From NCBI GenBank assembly GCA_003640645.1, contig QGHH01000001.1:54185-118184 (forward strand): DNA of 64,000 nt, in the 5' to 3' direction. Below are positions 42,672 through 50,698 of the stretch, piece by piece; within the stretch, counting starts at the first letter, position 1; the number at the start of each line of letters is the position of its first letter. This DNA is from Fredinandcohnia aciditolerans. GTDB taxonomy: Bacteria; Bacillota; Bacilli; Bacillales; Bacillaceae_L. Under the pieces are notes generated by a model, which did not search any database, was not told where the DNA came from, and was given only the letters and a program-made list of their open reading frames with translations. The position numbers and the translations under genes were made by a program.

Positions 42672-43326
42672 TTGTATATCCCCCATTTTTTAGAATGTTA
42701 GTGATCCATTCAATTAAATCACGATAATTTTGTAATGAAACGGTATGTCCTCCTGGATAAGAATGAAAACTTACTTTTGCCCTTTGCTTTTCAAAATAAT
42801 CCTTGCTCTCTACTCCCCATTCGAATGGAAGAACAGGATCATTTTCCCCATGGGAAATGAAGATAGAAAGGTTTTCGACGGGTTGTATATCATAATCCTT
42901 TTTAACGAAGGCAGGAATATACCCACTTAATGCAACAATCCCCTTAATACGATTTCCTAAGGCGAGCCCTAAAGTCATTGAAACAATGGCACCTTGGCTA
43001 AATCCTAGTAAATATATATTTTCTTGATCAATCGGATAATTTTGCGAAGCATAGTCAAGAAAATTCTTCAGTTGACCAATGCTTTGGTCGAATACCTCTC
43101 TGTGCGGTTTGCCATACCCCTCAATTGTAAAGAATGCATAACCTGATGGATGTGCTAATGGCCCACGAACACTAAATATATAAAAAGTATCCTCCAACCC
43201 TCTTACTAACGAAAGAAGATCTTGTTCATTGCTCCCCATACCATGCATTAAAAATAGAGCAGGATATTTTTTATCGGGATCAATTGATGAAGGCTTACGC
43301 AGTTCATAGGTAAATGGTGAATTCAA
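42661..43326 (-). CDS. Alpha/beta hydrolase, phospholipase/carboxylesterase family (MhqD-like)
   Basis: 221 residues. HGMGSNEQDLLSLV is the oxyanion region, GFSQGAIVS the nucleophile elbow (Ser in G-F-S-Q-G), Asp in SHGENDPVLPF and His in YPGGHTVS complete the triad. The family (PF02230) includes MhqD of B. subtilis, induced by quinones and diamide. Overlap with the DoxX gene suggests a shared role in coping with aromatic electrophiles. No dioxygenase gene is adjacent, unlike the mhq and cat operons. Confidence 0.85.
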   Translation of the reverse strand: MNSPFTYELRKPSSIDPDKKYPALFLMHGMGSNEQDLLSLVRGLEDTFYIFSVRGPLAHPSGYAFFTIEGYGKPHREVFDQSIGQLKNFLDYASQNYPIDQENIYLLGFSQGAIVSMTLGLALGNRIKGIVALSGYIPAFVKKDYDIQPVENLSIFISHGENDPVLPFEWGVESKDYFEKQRAKVSFHSYPGGHTVSLQNYRDLIEWITNILKNGGYTNGK

Positions 43327-43400
43327 GTAATGTCTCCCCTCCTTGGATGTTATTTCCTAAATAAAAGTAACCTAACAGCGCGATATTTACATAGAGATAA

Positions 43401-43476
43401 AATATTCTTATTAGAAAACCACGGAGCAAAAAAGAAAAACCTCATATGGTTCCATTTGTTTTCTAATATGAATATT
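43401..43476. promoter_or_regulatory. 19-bp inverted repeat in a divergent promoter region
   Basis: AATATTCTTATTAGAAAAC (43401-43419) and GTTTTCTAATATGAATATT (43458-43476) are inverted copies with one mismatch, 38 bp apart, between the esterase operon and the XRE-cupin regulator. The arms could be two operator sites for that regulator, or form an RNA hairpin. Confidence 0.65.
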
Positions 43477-43574
43477 TGTTGTTTATAAGATAACAATTTA
43501 CCTAGTAGCTTGTCAACATTTTTTTTGCTACTATTAAATTAAGTTTCATACTAGAAAACATGTGAGGTACAGAT

Positions 43575-44114
43575 ATGGATATTGGTACAAAAATTCGTGC
43601 GATACGAAACCGGAAAAAGATCACAATCGCTCAAATGTGTAAAGGCACTGGACTATCAAAAGGATTCATTAGTAACGTAGAAAACAATAATACATCTCCA
43701 TCCATAAACACACTAAAAACAATCGCTGATTTTCTTGAGATTCCACTTCCCTACTTATTATTAGAAAAGAAAGAACATATGCGTGTCATTCGTAAAGATG
43801 ATAGAACAACTACCTCCTTTAACAATTTAAAAGTGGAACACCTCACCTCTAAAGGAGGGCTACGTATGATGATCGTAGAATGTCCACCTGGTGCTTCAAT
43901 GGGAGAACCTAACGCCCATGAAGGGGAGGAATGCCATTTGGTCTTACAAGGGAAAATACTTGCTGAACAAGGGGAAGATTCAGTTATAGTTGAAGAGGGA
44001 GATTCATTCAGCTGGAATGCAAGCGTCCCTCATTTCGTTAAAAACATTGGAGATACAAAGGCTGTAATCTTAATTTCCGTTTATTCTGATTCAGAATTAA
44101 ATGATATTTTATAG
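43575..44114 (+). CDS. XRE-family regulator with C-terminal cupin domain
   Basis: 179 residues. An N-terminal helix-turn-helix (about 6-60: TIAQMCKGTGLSKGFISNVENNNTSPSINTLKTIADFL) is joined to a cupin_2 domain (about 105-170) with EGEECHLVLQGKI and EEGDSFSWNASVPHFVKN. Regulators of this type sense small ligands through the cupin and control neighbouring genes. It is divergent from the esterase-DoxX operon across a large inverted repeat, so that operon and itself are likely targets. Confidence 0.88.
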   Translation: MDIGTKIRAIRNRKKITIAQMCKGTGLSKGFISNVENNNTSPSINTLKTIADFLEIPLPYLLLEKKEHMRVIRKDDRTTTSFNNLKVEHLTSKGGLRMMIVECPPGASMGEPNAHEGEECHLVLQGKILAEQGEDSVIVEEGDSFSWNASVPHFVKNIGDTKAVILISVYSDSELNDIL

Positions 44115-44117
44115 TGC

Positions 44118-44147
44118 AAGCTTGCGAACAACGCAGGCTTTTTTTCT
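44118..44147 (+). terminator. Terminator after the XRE-cupin gene
   Basis: AAGCTTGCG-AACAA-CGCAGGCTT (one G-T pair), then TTTTTTC. Confidence 0.8.
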
Positions 44148-44186
44148 TGGTTATTCCTTAATTCGCAGGTCAATACTAAAAATGCT

Positions 44187-44265
44187 TTGACAACGGTTTA
44201 AAAATCATGTAAATTATCTAATGTACGAACATTATTAAACAATGAAGAAAATAATATTCGGTTTT
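44187..44265 (+). promoter_or_regulatory. guaC promoter with two PurR boxes
   Basis: TTGACA at 44187-44192, 17-bp spacer, TAAATT at 44210-44215. ATGTACGAACATT (44221-44233) and, inverted, AATATTCGGTTTT (44253-44265) match the B. subtilis PurBox AWWWCCGAACWWT at 11 and 12 of 13 positions. The first covers the expected transcription start, so repression is expected; guaC is a known PurR target in B. subtilis. Confidence 0.78.
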
Positions 44266-44280
44266 AGGAGTGTTTTTTGA

Positions 44281-45264
44281 ATGGAAAATGTATTTGATTA
44301 TGAAGATATTCAGTTAATCCCTGCAAAATGTATTGTTAACAGTCGTTCAGAGTGTGACACTACAGTCGAATTTGGCGGCCACACATTTAAACTTCCGGTT
44401 GTCCCTGCAAACATGCAGACTATTATAGACGAGAACATCGCACTATTTTTAGCTGAAAATGGCTATTTCTATATCATGCACCGTTTCACCCCAGAAAAAC
44501 GTGTTGATTTTATTAAGGATATGCAATCTCGCGGTTTAATTGCTTCTATCAGTGTTGGAGTGAAGCCTGAGGAATACACTTTCGTTGAACAACTTGCTCA
44601 AGAAAATCTTGTACCTGAATTTATTACAATTGACATTGCTCATGGACATTCGAATTCAGTTATCGAAATGATTAAACATATTAAAGCACATTTACCAAAA
44701 AGCTTCGTTATTGCGGGTAACGTTGGTACTCCAGAAGCAGTAAGAGAACTAGAGAATGCTGGAGCTGATGCTACAAAGGTTGGAATCGGACCAGGTAAAG
44801 TGTGTATCACAAAAATTAAAACTGGTTTTGGAACTGGTGGTTGGCAACTAGCTGCACTTCGTTGGTGTGCGAAGGCTGCTACCAAGCCAATTATTGCTGA
44901 CGGTGGTATCCGTACTCATGGTGATATCGCAAAATCAATTCGCTTCGGTGCAAAAATGGTGATGATAGGTTCCCTTTTCGCAGGACATGAAGAGTCCCCT
45001 GGTGAAACAAAAGAAGTAGAAGGTAAACTAGTTAAGGAATACTTTGGTTCAGCTTCTGAATTCCAAAAAGGTGAAAAGAAAAATGTTGAAGGTAAGAAAA
45101 TCTATGTGGAGCACAAAGGTTCATTAAAAGATACACTAAAAGAAATGGAACAAGACCTTCAGTCCTCTATCTCTTATGCTGGTGGAACGAAACTAGATTC
45201 CATCCGCCACGTTGATTATGTGATCGTTAAGAACTCAATCTTTAATGGTGACCGAATCTACTAA
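44281..45264 (+). CDS. guaC: GMP reductase GuaC
   Basis: 327 residues (B. subtilis GuaC/YumD 326), an IMPDH/GMPR-fold TIM barrel without CBS domains. The catalytic loop is [20 protein letters not shown] with Cys175; [25 protein letters not shown] binds the phosphate and [11 protein letters not shown] is the GMPR-type flap. It converts GMP to IMP and ammonia with NADPH in purine salvage. GGAGTG precedes the ATG. PurR control is indicated upstream. Confidence 0.96.
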   Translation: MENVFDYEDIQLIPAKCIVNSRSECDTTVEFGGHTFKLPVVPANMQTIIDENIALFLAENGYFYIMHRFTPEKRVDFIKDMQSRGLIASISVGVKPEEYTFVEQLAQENLVPEFITIDIAHGHSNSVIEMIKHIKAHLPKSFVIAGNVGTPEAVRELENAGADATKVGIGPGKVCITKIKTGFGTGGWQLAALRWCAKAATKPIIADGGIRTHGDIAKSIRFGAKMVMIGSLFAGHEESPGETKEVEGKLVKEYFGSASEFQKGEKKNVEGKKIYVEHKGSLKDTLKEMEQDLQSSISYAGGTKLDSIRHVDYVIVKNSIFNGDRIY

Positions 45265-45339
45265 TTATAAAAGGATGAACTATCTAAGGATCAAGGGTTC
45301 CTCTCCAAGGTTCCAAACAGTAAATCACAGTACATTTTT

Positions 45340-45371
45340 AGCGTGAATTCACATATGAATTCACGCTTTTA
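45340..45371 (+). terminator. Terminator after guaC
   Basis: AGCGTGAATTC, 6-nt loop, GAATTCACGCT, then TTTATTTG. Confidence 0.85.
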
Positions 45372-45427
45372 TTTGATAAATTAATGTCTAATACGGATTT
45401 CATTTTATAAAAAGTTCAAATTAATAG

Positions 45428-45950
45428 ACTTCGGACTCATCCGCGATGTTTTTACTGTCCCGTGTCCGAAGAAACCCTCTTCTTCGGACTCAACCTTGTT
45501 CATTCTACCTTCCCGTGTCCGAAGATACTTCGTCTTCGGACTCAACCTTGTTCATTCTACCTTCCCGTGTCCGAAGATACCCCATCTTCGGACTCAACCG
45601 TTCTCATTCTACCTTCCCGTGTCCGAAGATACCCCATCTTCGGATTCAACCTTGTTCATTCTACCTTCCCGTGTCCGAAGATACCTCATCTTCGGACTCA
45701 ACCTTGTTCATTCTACCTTCCCGTGTCCGAAGATACCTCATCTTCGGACTCAACCTTGTTCATTCTACCTTCCCGTGTCCGAAGATACCTCATCTTCGGA
45801 CTCAACCTTGTTCATTCTACCTTCCCGTGTCCGAAGATACTTCGTCTTCGGACTCAACCTTGTTCATTCTCCATTCCCGTGTCCGAAGATACCCCATCTT
45901 CGGACTCAACCGTTCTCATTCTACCTTTCCTTGTCCGAAAATATTTTGTA
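45428..45950. repeat. 52-bp tandem repeat array with perfect hairpin core, ~10 units
   Basis: CGTGTCCGAAGAT recurs at 45461, 45514, 45566, 45618, 45670, 45722, 45774, 45826, 45878 and, degenerate, 45930. Each unit has GTCCGAAGAT-N5-ATCTTCGGAC and a 27-bp linker starting TCAACCTTGTTCATTC. In the first unit the stem is GAAGAA/TTCTTC, a paired change that keeps it intact. The array lies between convergent genes. Three overlapping open frames across it arise because 52 is not a multiple of 3. The remaining parts of the 45265-46072 gap hold only the guaC terminator and AT-rich sequence. Confidence 0.95.
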
Positions 45951-46072
45951 CATTAGCTTTTGTAACTTTAATTTTTTTCATTAAAAATCGTATCGGTTGA
46001 TAAGATAGGTGGTCTGTTTTCAACTCAAAACGAAACTCGAATACCAAAGGCTCATCCTTTTCGTATTACAAC

Positions 46073-46495
46073 TTAGTTTTGATTTTCTTGTTTACTCACT
46101 GATTTTTCTACTAGCTCGTCGATGAACTCATATTCAAGTTGCGTACCAGTAGATGTATAAAAGAACCCTTTATACCTAATGGTGTCACTTGAATTAATGA
46201 TTAACTCCTTCATGGTCTCGCCGTTCGTATCGTAAATCGTTGTGTCAAATCGATATCCCATATAACCAGCCGAAAGCTTTCCTTTCTTAAATGTCACTTC
46301 ATTTAGACTCGTAATAATACGGTTGATATCTTTTTCGCATGTAATATCCGTTCTGTATCCAGAATTTCCGTCTACAATATGTATTTTTGAAACCTCATCG
46401 GGATTAATATCAAAAATCTTGTGAGGTACGTACGTAAAACAGTATAGTAAAACAATAAGAAGTGTTATTAGAATTAAAATTGTTTTTAATTTCAT
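46073..46495 (-). CDS. Hypothetical exported or membrane-anchored protein, 140 aa
   Basis: An N-terminal hydrophobic helix (about 4-23, KTILILITLLIVLLYCFTYV) is followed by a soluble beta-rich domain of about 110 residues. The Cys at 19 lacks a convincing lipobox, so the helix probably remains as an anchor. Phrases such as VSKIHIVDGNSGYRTDIT and MKELIINSSDTIRYKGFFY recall small Bacillus extracellular proteins of unknown function. AAAGGTGG precedes the ATG. Confidence 0.65.
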   Translation of the reverse strand: MKLKTILILITLLIVLLYCFTYVPHKIFDINPDEVSKIHIVDGNSGYRTDITCEKDINRIITSLNEVTFKKGKLSAGYMGYRFDTTIYDTNGETMKELIINSSDTIRYKGFFYTSTGTQLEYEFIDELVEKSVSKQENQN

Positions 46496-46531
46496 TATGC
46501 TTCCACCTTTATTAGATTAGGAGTGTTTTGA

Positions 46532-46777
46532 TTGTTTATAAAGCTATCGAAAGAACAACAGCAAATGATGATTTCGGAGATACAATCCTTTTTCTCGCTA
46601 GAAAGAGACGAGGAAATCAGTGAGTTTGCTGCTGAACAGGTCTTACATTTTGTAAAAGAAAAACTAGCACCACATATTTATAATGCTGCTGTACATGACG
46701 TTAAAGCAGTGGTGGACCAACAGTTCGCCTCACTTGACGACGAAATTTTAACACTTGAACGCCCCATAAGAAGGTAG
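46532..46777 (+). CDS. DUF2164-family protein
   Basis: 81 residues, with FIKLSKEQQQMMISEIQSFFSLERDEEISEFAAEQVLHFVKEKLAPHIYNAAVHDV covering most of the protein, the recognisable DUF2164 pattern. It is small, helical and cytoplasmic with unknown function. The start is TTG at 46532, eight bases after AGGAG. A second small gene follows 49 bp downstream. Confidence 0.78.
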   Translation: MFIKLSKEQQQMMISEIQSFFSLERDEEISEFAAEQVLHFVKEKLAPHIYNAAVHDVKAVVDQQFASLDDEILTLERPIRR

Positions 46778-46826
46778 AGTATTTTTCATTAGATTGCCTA
46801 CACTACCTTTAAGAGGTGAAGTGTAT

Positions 46827-46991
46827 ATGCCAAAAGAGAAACAAAACTCTTTCGATCCAAAAGATACATATGGCATTTTTAATTCTGAGATGGAAGTGGA
46901 TACAGATGTCAATGAAGATAAGAATCGTGAAAGGCTGCTTGATGACTCAGTTGAAGCATTTTTAGAATTGAAAAAAAGTCTAACTGAATAG
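46827..46991 (+). CDS. Small acidic hypothetical protein, 54 aa
   Basis: ATG at 46827 after AAGAGGTGAAG; the frame extends 11 codons further upstream without a start signal. The protein is hydrophilic and acidic, opening MPKEKQNSFDPKDTYG and ending EAFLELKKSLTE. It is probably cotranscribed with the DUF2164 gene. No family recognised. Confidence 0.62.
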   Translation: MPKEKQNSFDPKDTYGIFNSEMEVDTDVNEDKNRERLLDDSVEAFLELKKSLTE

Positions 46992-47050
46992 TTCGTGGAA
47001 AAAAGAGAGAATCCTTCTTAATTTTTGGTATTATTTTGTAACACAATAAC

Positions 47051-47084
47051 AAGCCAACATGCACCAATTGCATGATGGCTTTTT
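47051..47084. terminator. Terminator between small genes and MFS gene
   Basis: AAGCCA-A-CATGCA / TGCATG-A-TGGCTT with one internal mismatch, then TTTTTC on the plus strand. Confidence 0.8.
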
Positions 47085-47086
47085 CT

Positions 47087-48442
47087 TTACCACTGTTCCG
47101 TCTTTATTTTTTGATTCGTTACGTAGAGCATTCCAGGTATGATAACAAGTGAAACGGCCAATAATGCGATTGTCATTGAATTTTTGCTACTATCATGTAG
47201 TCCAACGGCAAACACAACACCGTATATGCTTGAGGCTAAAATATTCCCAATAAACCTTGAGGTCATTAAAAGACCTGATGCGATCCCCGACTGGGCAACG
47301 CTGATAAAACTATACAATAGGTTTTGGAGGCTAATGTTCATTAGTCCATTACTGATTCCAAACAACGCTAAAACGATGATTATCCAGAGCAATGATGAAT
47401 TTTTCGTTGTCGTAAACAGGAATCCTACTCCCACAATGCCTACTGCAGCCCCTACAAGCAATGGAACTCGGTATCCCACTCTTTCTGCCCACCTTGTTAC
47501 AATTGGCGTTGTGATCATTGCGCATACGGATAGCGCCAACATCATCAAACCTGTATATTCCGAACCTAAACCGATCACTTCCTGTAAATAAGTTGGTGTG
47601 AACAACAAGATAGAAAAGAATATCAAAGTTGAAAGAATGTACTGTGCATAAACAACGGAAATAGTCGGATTCTTTCCCAAAAATACAACATTGATTAACG
47701 GATCTGCCTTCTTTTTTTCGTATGTATAAAAAAGAAAGGATAATCCTAGTGCAAGGACGAAGAAACCTATAGTAAATCCGCCTTCCAATGATAGCAAAAA
47801 GACCATCCAACTTGTGATGAAGGCACTAAATAACAGCATTCCAATGACGTCCCATTTAAAAACAGTCCCTTTGGTTGGCTCGTCTTTTGGAATATATAAT
47901 ACTGTTAAAAATGCCGAAAGGAAAATGACTGGAAGATTCACATAAAAAATAACCGGCCAGCCCCCATATTGAATAAGCAGTCCACTAATGGTTGGTCCAA
48001 ATGCTGCGGATGTTGTTGCGAACACCGCTAATGTTCCGATTACCCGATTTTGATTTTGTTTAATATATAAGCGGACCATTCCAATCCCTGCAGGATAGAG
48101 AGCTGAAGTGCCAATGGCTTGAATCAATCTCAGGCTAAGTAATGTCATCATATTTTGTGACAACGGAGCTAAAACTGATGATAGTAAAACGAGTAATAAA
48201 CCGATGAGAAAGATTTTTTTCCTACCATAATGATCGCTGAGTCTACCGATAATTGGTAAAAAAATAGCACTAACAATAAAATAGGAGGCGATCAACCACG
48301 AAACCTCCTTTGAAGAAAGCATGAAATCTTGCTGAATCGAAGGTAAGGCAACCGTGATCATCGTGGTATTAAGCGGATTTAAAATCGCACCCAATGCGAT
48401 TGCAATGATTACTAATGTAGGTTTTTTTATAGTGTCAGACAT
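47087..48442 (-). CDS. MFS drug exporter-type transporter (DHA2-like)
   Basis: 451 residues with 12-14 helices. It opens LVIIAIALGAILNPLNTTMITVALPSIQQDF, the helix-1 motif of drug:H+ antiporters, and has GRLSDHYGRKKIFLIG in loop 2-3. LIQAIGTSALYPAGIGMVRLY matches helix 4. The type is associated with export of drugs or metabolites; the substrate is unknown. AAAGGGG precedes the ATG. No regulator adjoins. Confidence 0.82.
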   Translation of the reverse strand: MSDTIKKPTLVIIAIALGAILNPLNTTMITVALPSIQQDFMLSSKEVSWLIASYFIVSAIFLPIIGRLSDHYGRKKIFLIGLLLVLLSSVLAPLSQNMMTLLSLRLIQAIGTSALYPAGIGMVRLYIKQNQNRVIGTLAVFATTSAAFGPTISGLLIQYGGWPVIFYVNLPVIFLSAFLTVLYIPKDEPTKGTVFKWDVIGMLLFSAFITSWMVFLLSLEGGFTIGFFVLALGLSFLFYTYEKKKADPLINVVFLGKNPTISVVYAQYILSTLIFFSILLFTPTYLQEVIGLGSEYTGLMMLALSVCAMITTPIVTRWAERVGYRVPLLVGAAVGIVGVGFLFTTTKNSSLLWIIIVLALFGISNGLMNISLQNLLYSFISVAQSGIASGLLMTSRFIGNILASSIYGVVFAVGLHDSSKNSMTIALLAVSLVIIPGMLYVTNQKIKTEQW

Positions 48443-48580
48443 TTGAATTCCCCTTTTAGCCTATTGCTAACAGTGTATCACACAAACGATTAGGGCGGTT
48501 GAAGTCCAATTTAAAGAAAACGGATAATCTCATCTAAGTCGTAAAAACTACAAATAACCTAAACTAATTGGAGGTATGAA

Positions 48581-48757
48581 ATGATTAGTAGAGCAACCAA
48601 AATCACAACATTGTTTTATATTGCGATTCTTGGAGTGATATTAACAACAATCTATACGATTATCATCATGATCCAAGGAAGTAAAACGATGAAGATGATT
48701 CGATATATTTACAATCAAAATAAACAGCGTGGAGAACATGAGAATCGCGGGGAATAA
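48581..48757 (+). CDS. Small single-TM protein, 58 aa
   Basis: An ATG at 48581 follows TTGGAGGTATGAA at good spacing, and the frame runs 58 codons to a strong terminator. The protein has one hydrophobic helix (about 9-31, LFYIAILGVILTTIYTIIIMI) and a basic then polar C-terminus (KTMKMIRYIYNQNKQRGEHENRGE). It is divergent from the MFS gene. Family unknown; the ribosome binding site and terminator make it likely real. Confidence 0.7.
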   Translation: MISRATKITTLFYIAILGVILTTIYTIIIMIQGSKTMKMIRYIYNQNKQRGEHENRGE

Positions 48758-48769
48758 ACCCCCGCGATT
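48743..48769. terminator. Bidirectional terminator
   Basis: AATCGCGGGG / CCCCGCGATT with a 7-nt loop spanning the stop codon of 48581-48757, five bases before the convergent stop at 48775. Confidence 0.75.
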
Positions 48770-48774
48770 CTACT

Positions 48775-48972
48775 TTACTCATCTGTTTTAAAAGCAAGTC
48801 CTCTTTCCCCTAGGGCTGCTCGAAGTTCCCTAATTGCAGTAGGACCCACACCATGTAAAGCCAATACTTCTCTCTCAGTTAGTTTTGTGAACTGTTCTAA
48901 CATGATATACCCCGCACCATGCAACGCACGTAATGCTGGTTTGCTCAATTTCAACTCATCAATTTCAGCCAA
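48775..48972 (-). CDS. Stand-alone RNA polymerase alpha CTD-like (helix-hairpin-helix) protein
   Basis: 65 residues from a TTG at 48972 placed six bases after AAAGGAGTG; an ATG 11 codons earlier would put that site inside the gene. LSKPALRALHGAGYIMLEQFTKLTEREVLALHGVGPTAIRELRAALGERGLAF is the two-HhH fold of the alpha C-terminal domain, including HGVGPTAIRELR. Such small proteins occur in many Bacillus genomes. They could bind DNA or other proteins, but no role is established to my knowledge. Confidence 0.82.
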   Translation of the reverse strand: MAEIDELKLSKPALRALHGAGYIMLEQFTKLTEREVLALHGVGPTAIRELRAALGERGLAFKTDE

Positions 48973-48988
48973 AATAAACACTCCTTTT

Positions 48989-50602
48989 TCATCTCCGTTT
49001 TTCATGCATGTACCTCATCCATTTTTTCTGTTTATGTGTCACATTAAAATATCCAATACAAGAAATTGATGTTAGCCCACCTGAAAAGTAAAGCAAGATT
49101 AAATGCGAAGTAAAAATACTGGCCGCAATTCCTATAATGCCAAGTAATGACAACTGAAATAGATGCTTTTTATATGTTTCATAAACCGTAAATTGAAATT
49201 CTCTTCTTTGTTCAATTTCCTTCAAATCCTCTAATTTGTGAGGTAACTGTAAAAACTGTTGGATTGAATGGAAAATCTTAAAAATCGGCTGTGCCTGAAT
49301 CCATTGCCAGACCAATGACCATTTCTGATTGCCTTCCTTGTTCAACCAGTCCGTGAACACTGGTTTTACTAATTCTAATACATCATCCTCAGAGATTAGA
49401 TTAAGAATAATTCCTTCAATTGCTACAAAGGATCGCCCTAAAAAGATATATCGTGTTGGGACTTGGATTGGTAGTGCTTGAATGATATCATTCAGGTCGC
49501 GTTTAAAGGCAATAAGGTCTATTTCCTTTAATTGAGACAGTTCAAACGACATTAATTCCTCTAACAGTTTTTCCATTGTTCGATGATCAGCCTCAGGTAA
49601 TAAAAATCCTAATTGTGATAAGCAATCAACCGTTTTCGAATAATTCTTGGTAAGAAAGCTTTCAATTAACCCTTGAAAATGTTTCGCATCCTTTTTCGAG
49701 ATTTCCCCAACCATCCCGAAATCAAGTAAGATGATTTTCCCTTCCTTTGATAGCAGAATGTTACCTGGGTGTGGGTCAGCATGAAACATACCTGGTTCCA
49801 GCCATTGTGGAAGGAATAGTTCTATTAAACTCTGGGCAATCTTTCTCCGGTCAATGGATTGGATACCCTTGATACTTGATATTTTTATTCCATCAACCCA
49901 TTCCATTACAAGAACCTTTGAAGTACAGTATTCTTGGTAGACCATAGGAATTTTGAGATCGTTCATATCCTTAAACCGCTCGGAAAAGGACCCAAGAGTT
50001 TGTCGTTCCTTTGTATAATCTAACTCTCTCTCAATTACTTGTTTTATTTCCTTAAATAGTACCTTGAAATTAATAAACCCCTTCGGAACTGGTACAAAAT
50101 GATCAGCAAACCAAATAATGATTGCTAACGACCGAAAATCCGTTTTTAATATGGAATGAATATCTGGCCTTTGGACCTTAATTGCAACCCTTGCTCCATT
50201 TTTAAGAACACCCTGATATACTTCACCAATGGACGCAGAAGCAATCGCCTCTTTCTTGATTGATTGAAAAATGGAATGAATTGGCCTACCCCACTCGTCT
50301 TTAAGAATCCTTTCAATATTACTCCAATCTGAAGAAGGAACCTTATCTGTTAGATCTTCGATTTGCTTAATAAAAGGTTTTGGAAGAAGATCTGTTCTAG
50401 TACTTAAGATTTGTCCAACCTTAATCAATAAACCTTCTAATTCAAAAAGCGTATTTCGAAAATTTGTACCTATCTGCACCCAAAGTTTATCCCATTCAGC
50501 CTGTGGCTTTCTACGAAGTTTATACCAGTAAATTTTACTAAAAATCATTAAAGCCAGCGAAAGAACCTTGGTCATGCGAACCAACTTATTTTTCGTCTTC
50601 AT
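48989..50602 (-). CDS. ABC1/AarF/UbiB-family atypical kinase
   Basis: 537 residues. Family marks in order are LLIKVGQILSTRTDLLP (KxGQ motif), EAIASASIGEVYQG (Ala-rich loop), VAIKVQRPD (ATP-binding Lys), FHADPHPGNILL (catalytic loop) and LLDFGMVGE. Two C-terminal hydrophobic helices suit a membrane anchor. UbiB-type proteins support quinone lipid metabolism by an ATPase action; the role in Bacillus is not settled. Start ATG at 50602 behind GAGAGG; the 19 earlier codons lack a site. Confidence 0.87.
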   Translation of the reverse strand: MKTKNKLVRMTKVLSLALMIFSKIYWYKLRRKPQAEWDKLWVQIGTNFRNTLFELEGLLIKVGQILSTRTDLLPKPFIKQIEDLTDKVPSSDWSNIERILKDEWGRPIHSIFQSIKKEAIASASIGEVYQGVLKNGARVAIKVQRPDIHSILKTDFRSLAIIIWFADHFVPVPKGFINFKVLFKEIKQVIERELDYTKERQTLGSFSERFKDMNDLKIPMVYQEYCTSKVLVMEWVDGIKISSIKGIQSIDRRKIAQSLIELFLPQWLEPGMFHADPHPGNILLSKEGKIILLDFGMVGEISKKDAKHFQGLIESFLTKNYSKTVDCLSQLGFLLPEADHRTMEKLLEELMSFELSQLKEIDLIAFKRDLNDIIQALPIQVPTRYIFLGRSFVAIEGIILNLISEDDVLELVKPVFTDWLNKEGNQKWSLVWQWIQAQPIFKIFHSIQQFLQLPHKLEDLKEIEQRREFQFTVYETYKKHLFQLSLLGIIGIAASIFTSHLILLYFSGGLTSISCIGYFNVTHKQKKWMRYMHEKRR

Positions 50603-50650
50603 AAGAAACCTCTCATTTCCTAAACTTCCCATATTAAAATATTTCAATAT

Positions 50651-50685
50651 AAAAAGCATTTCTCCTTTAAAAAGAAATGCTTTTT
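50651..50685 (-). terminator. Terminator of the sugar ABC operon
   Basis: AAAAAGCATTTCT / AGAAATGCTTTTT perfect stem, with T run on the minus strand, 14 bp after the permease stop. Confidence 0.85.
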
Positions 50686-50698
50686 GTGTCCGGAGATC

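Noticed and set aside
45446-46000. Three overlapping long ORFs with repeated SRVRRYPIFGL / FPCPKI / VSEDTSSSDS phrases
   Set aside because: They are translations of the 52-bp array in three frames; because 52 leaves remainder 1 on division by 3, each frame cycles through the others. No ribosome binding site and no selection on protein.
47349-47810. 153-codon ORF in another frame within the MFS gene
   Set aside because: No start signal and composition typical of an out-of-frame read of a membrane protein gene.
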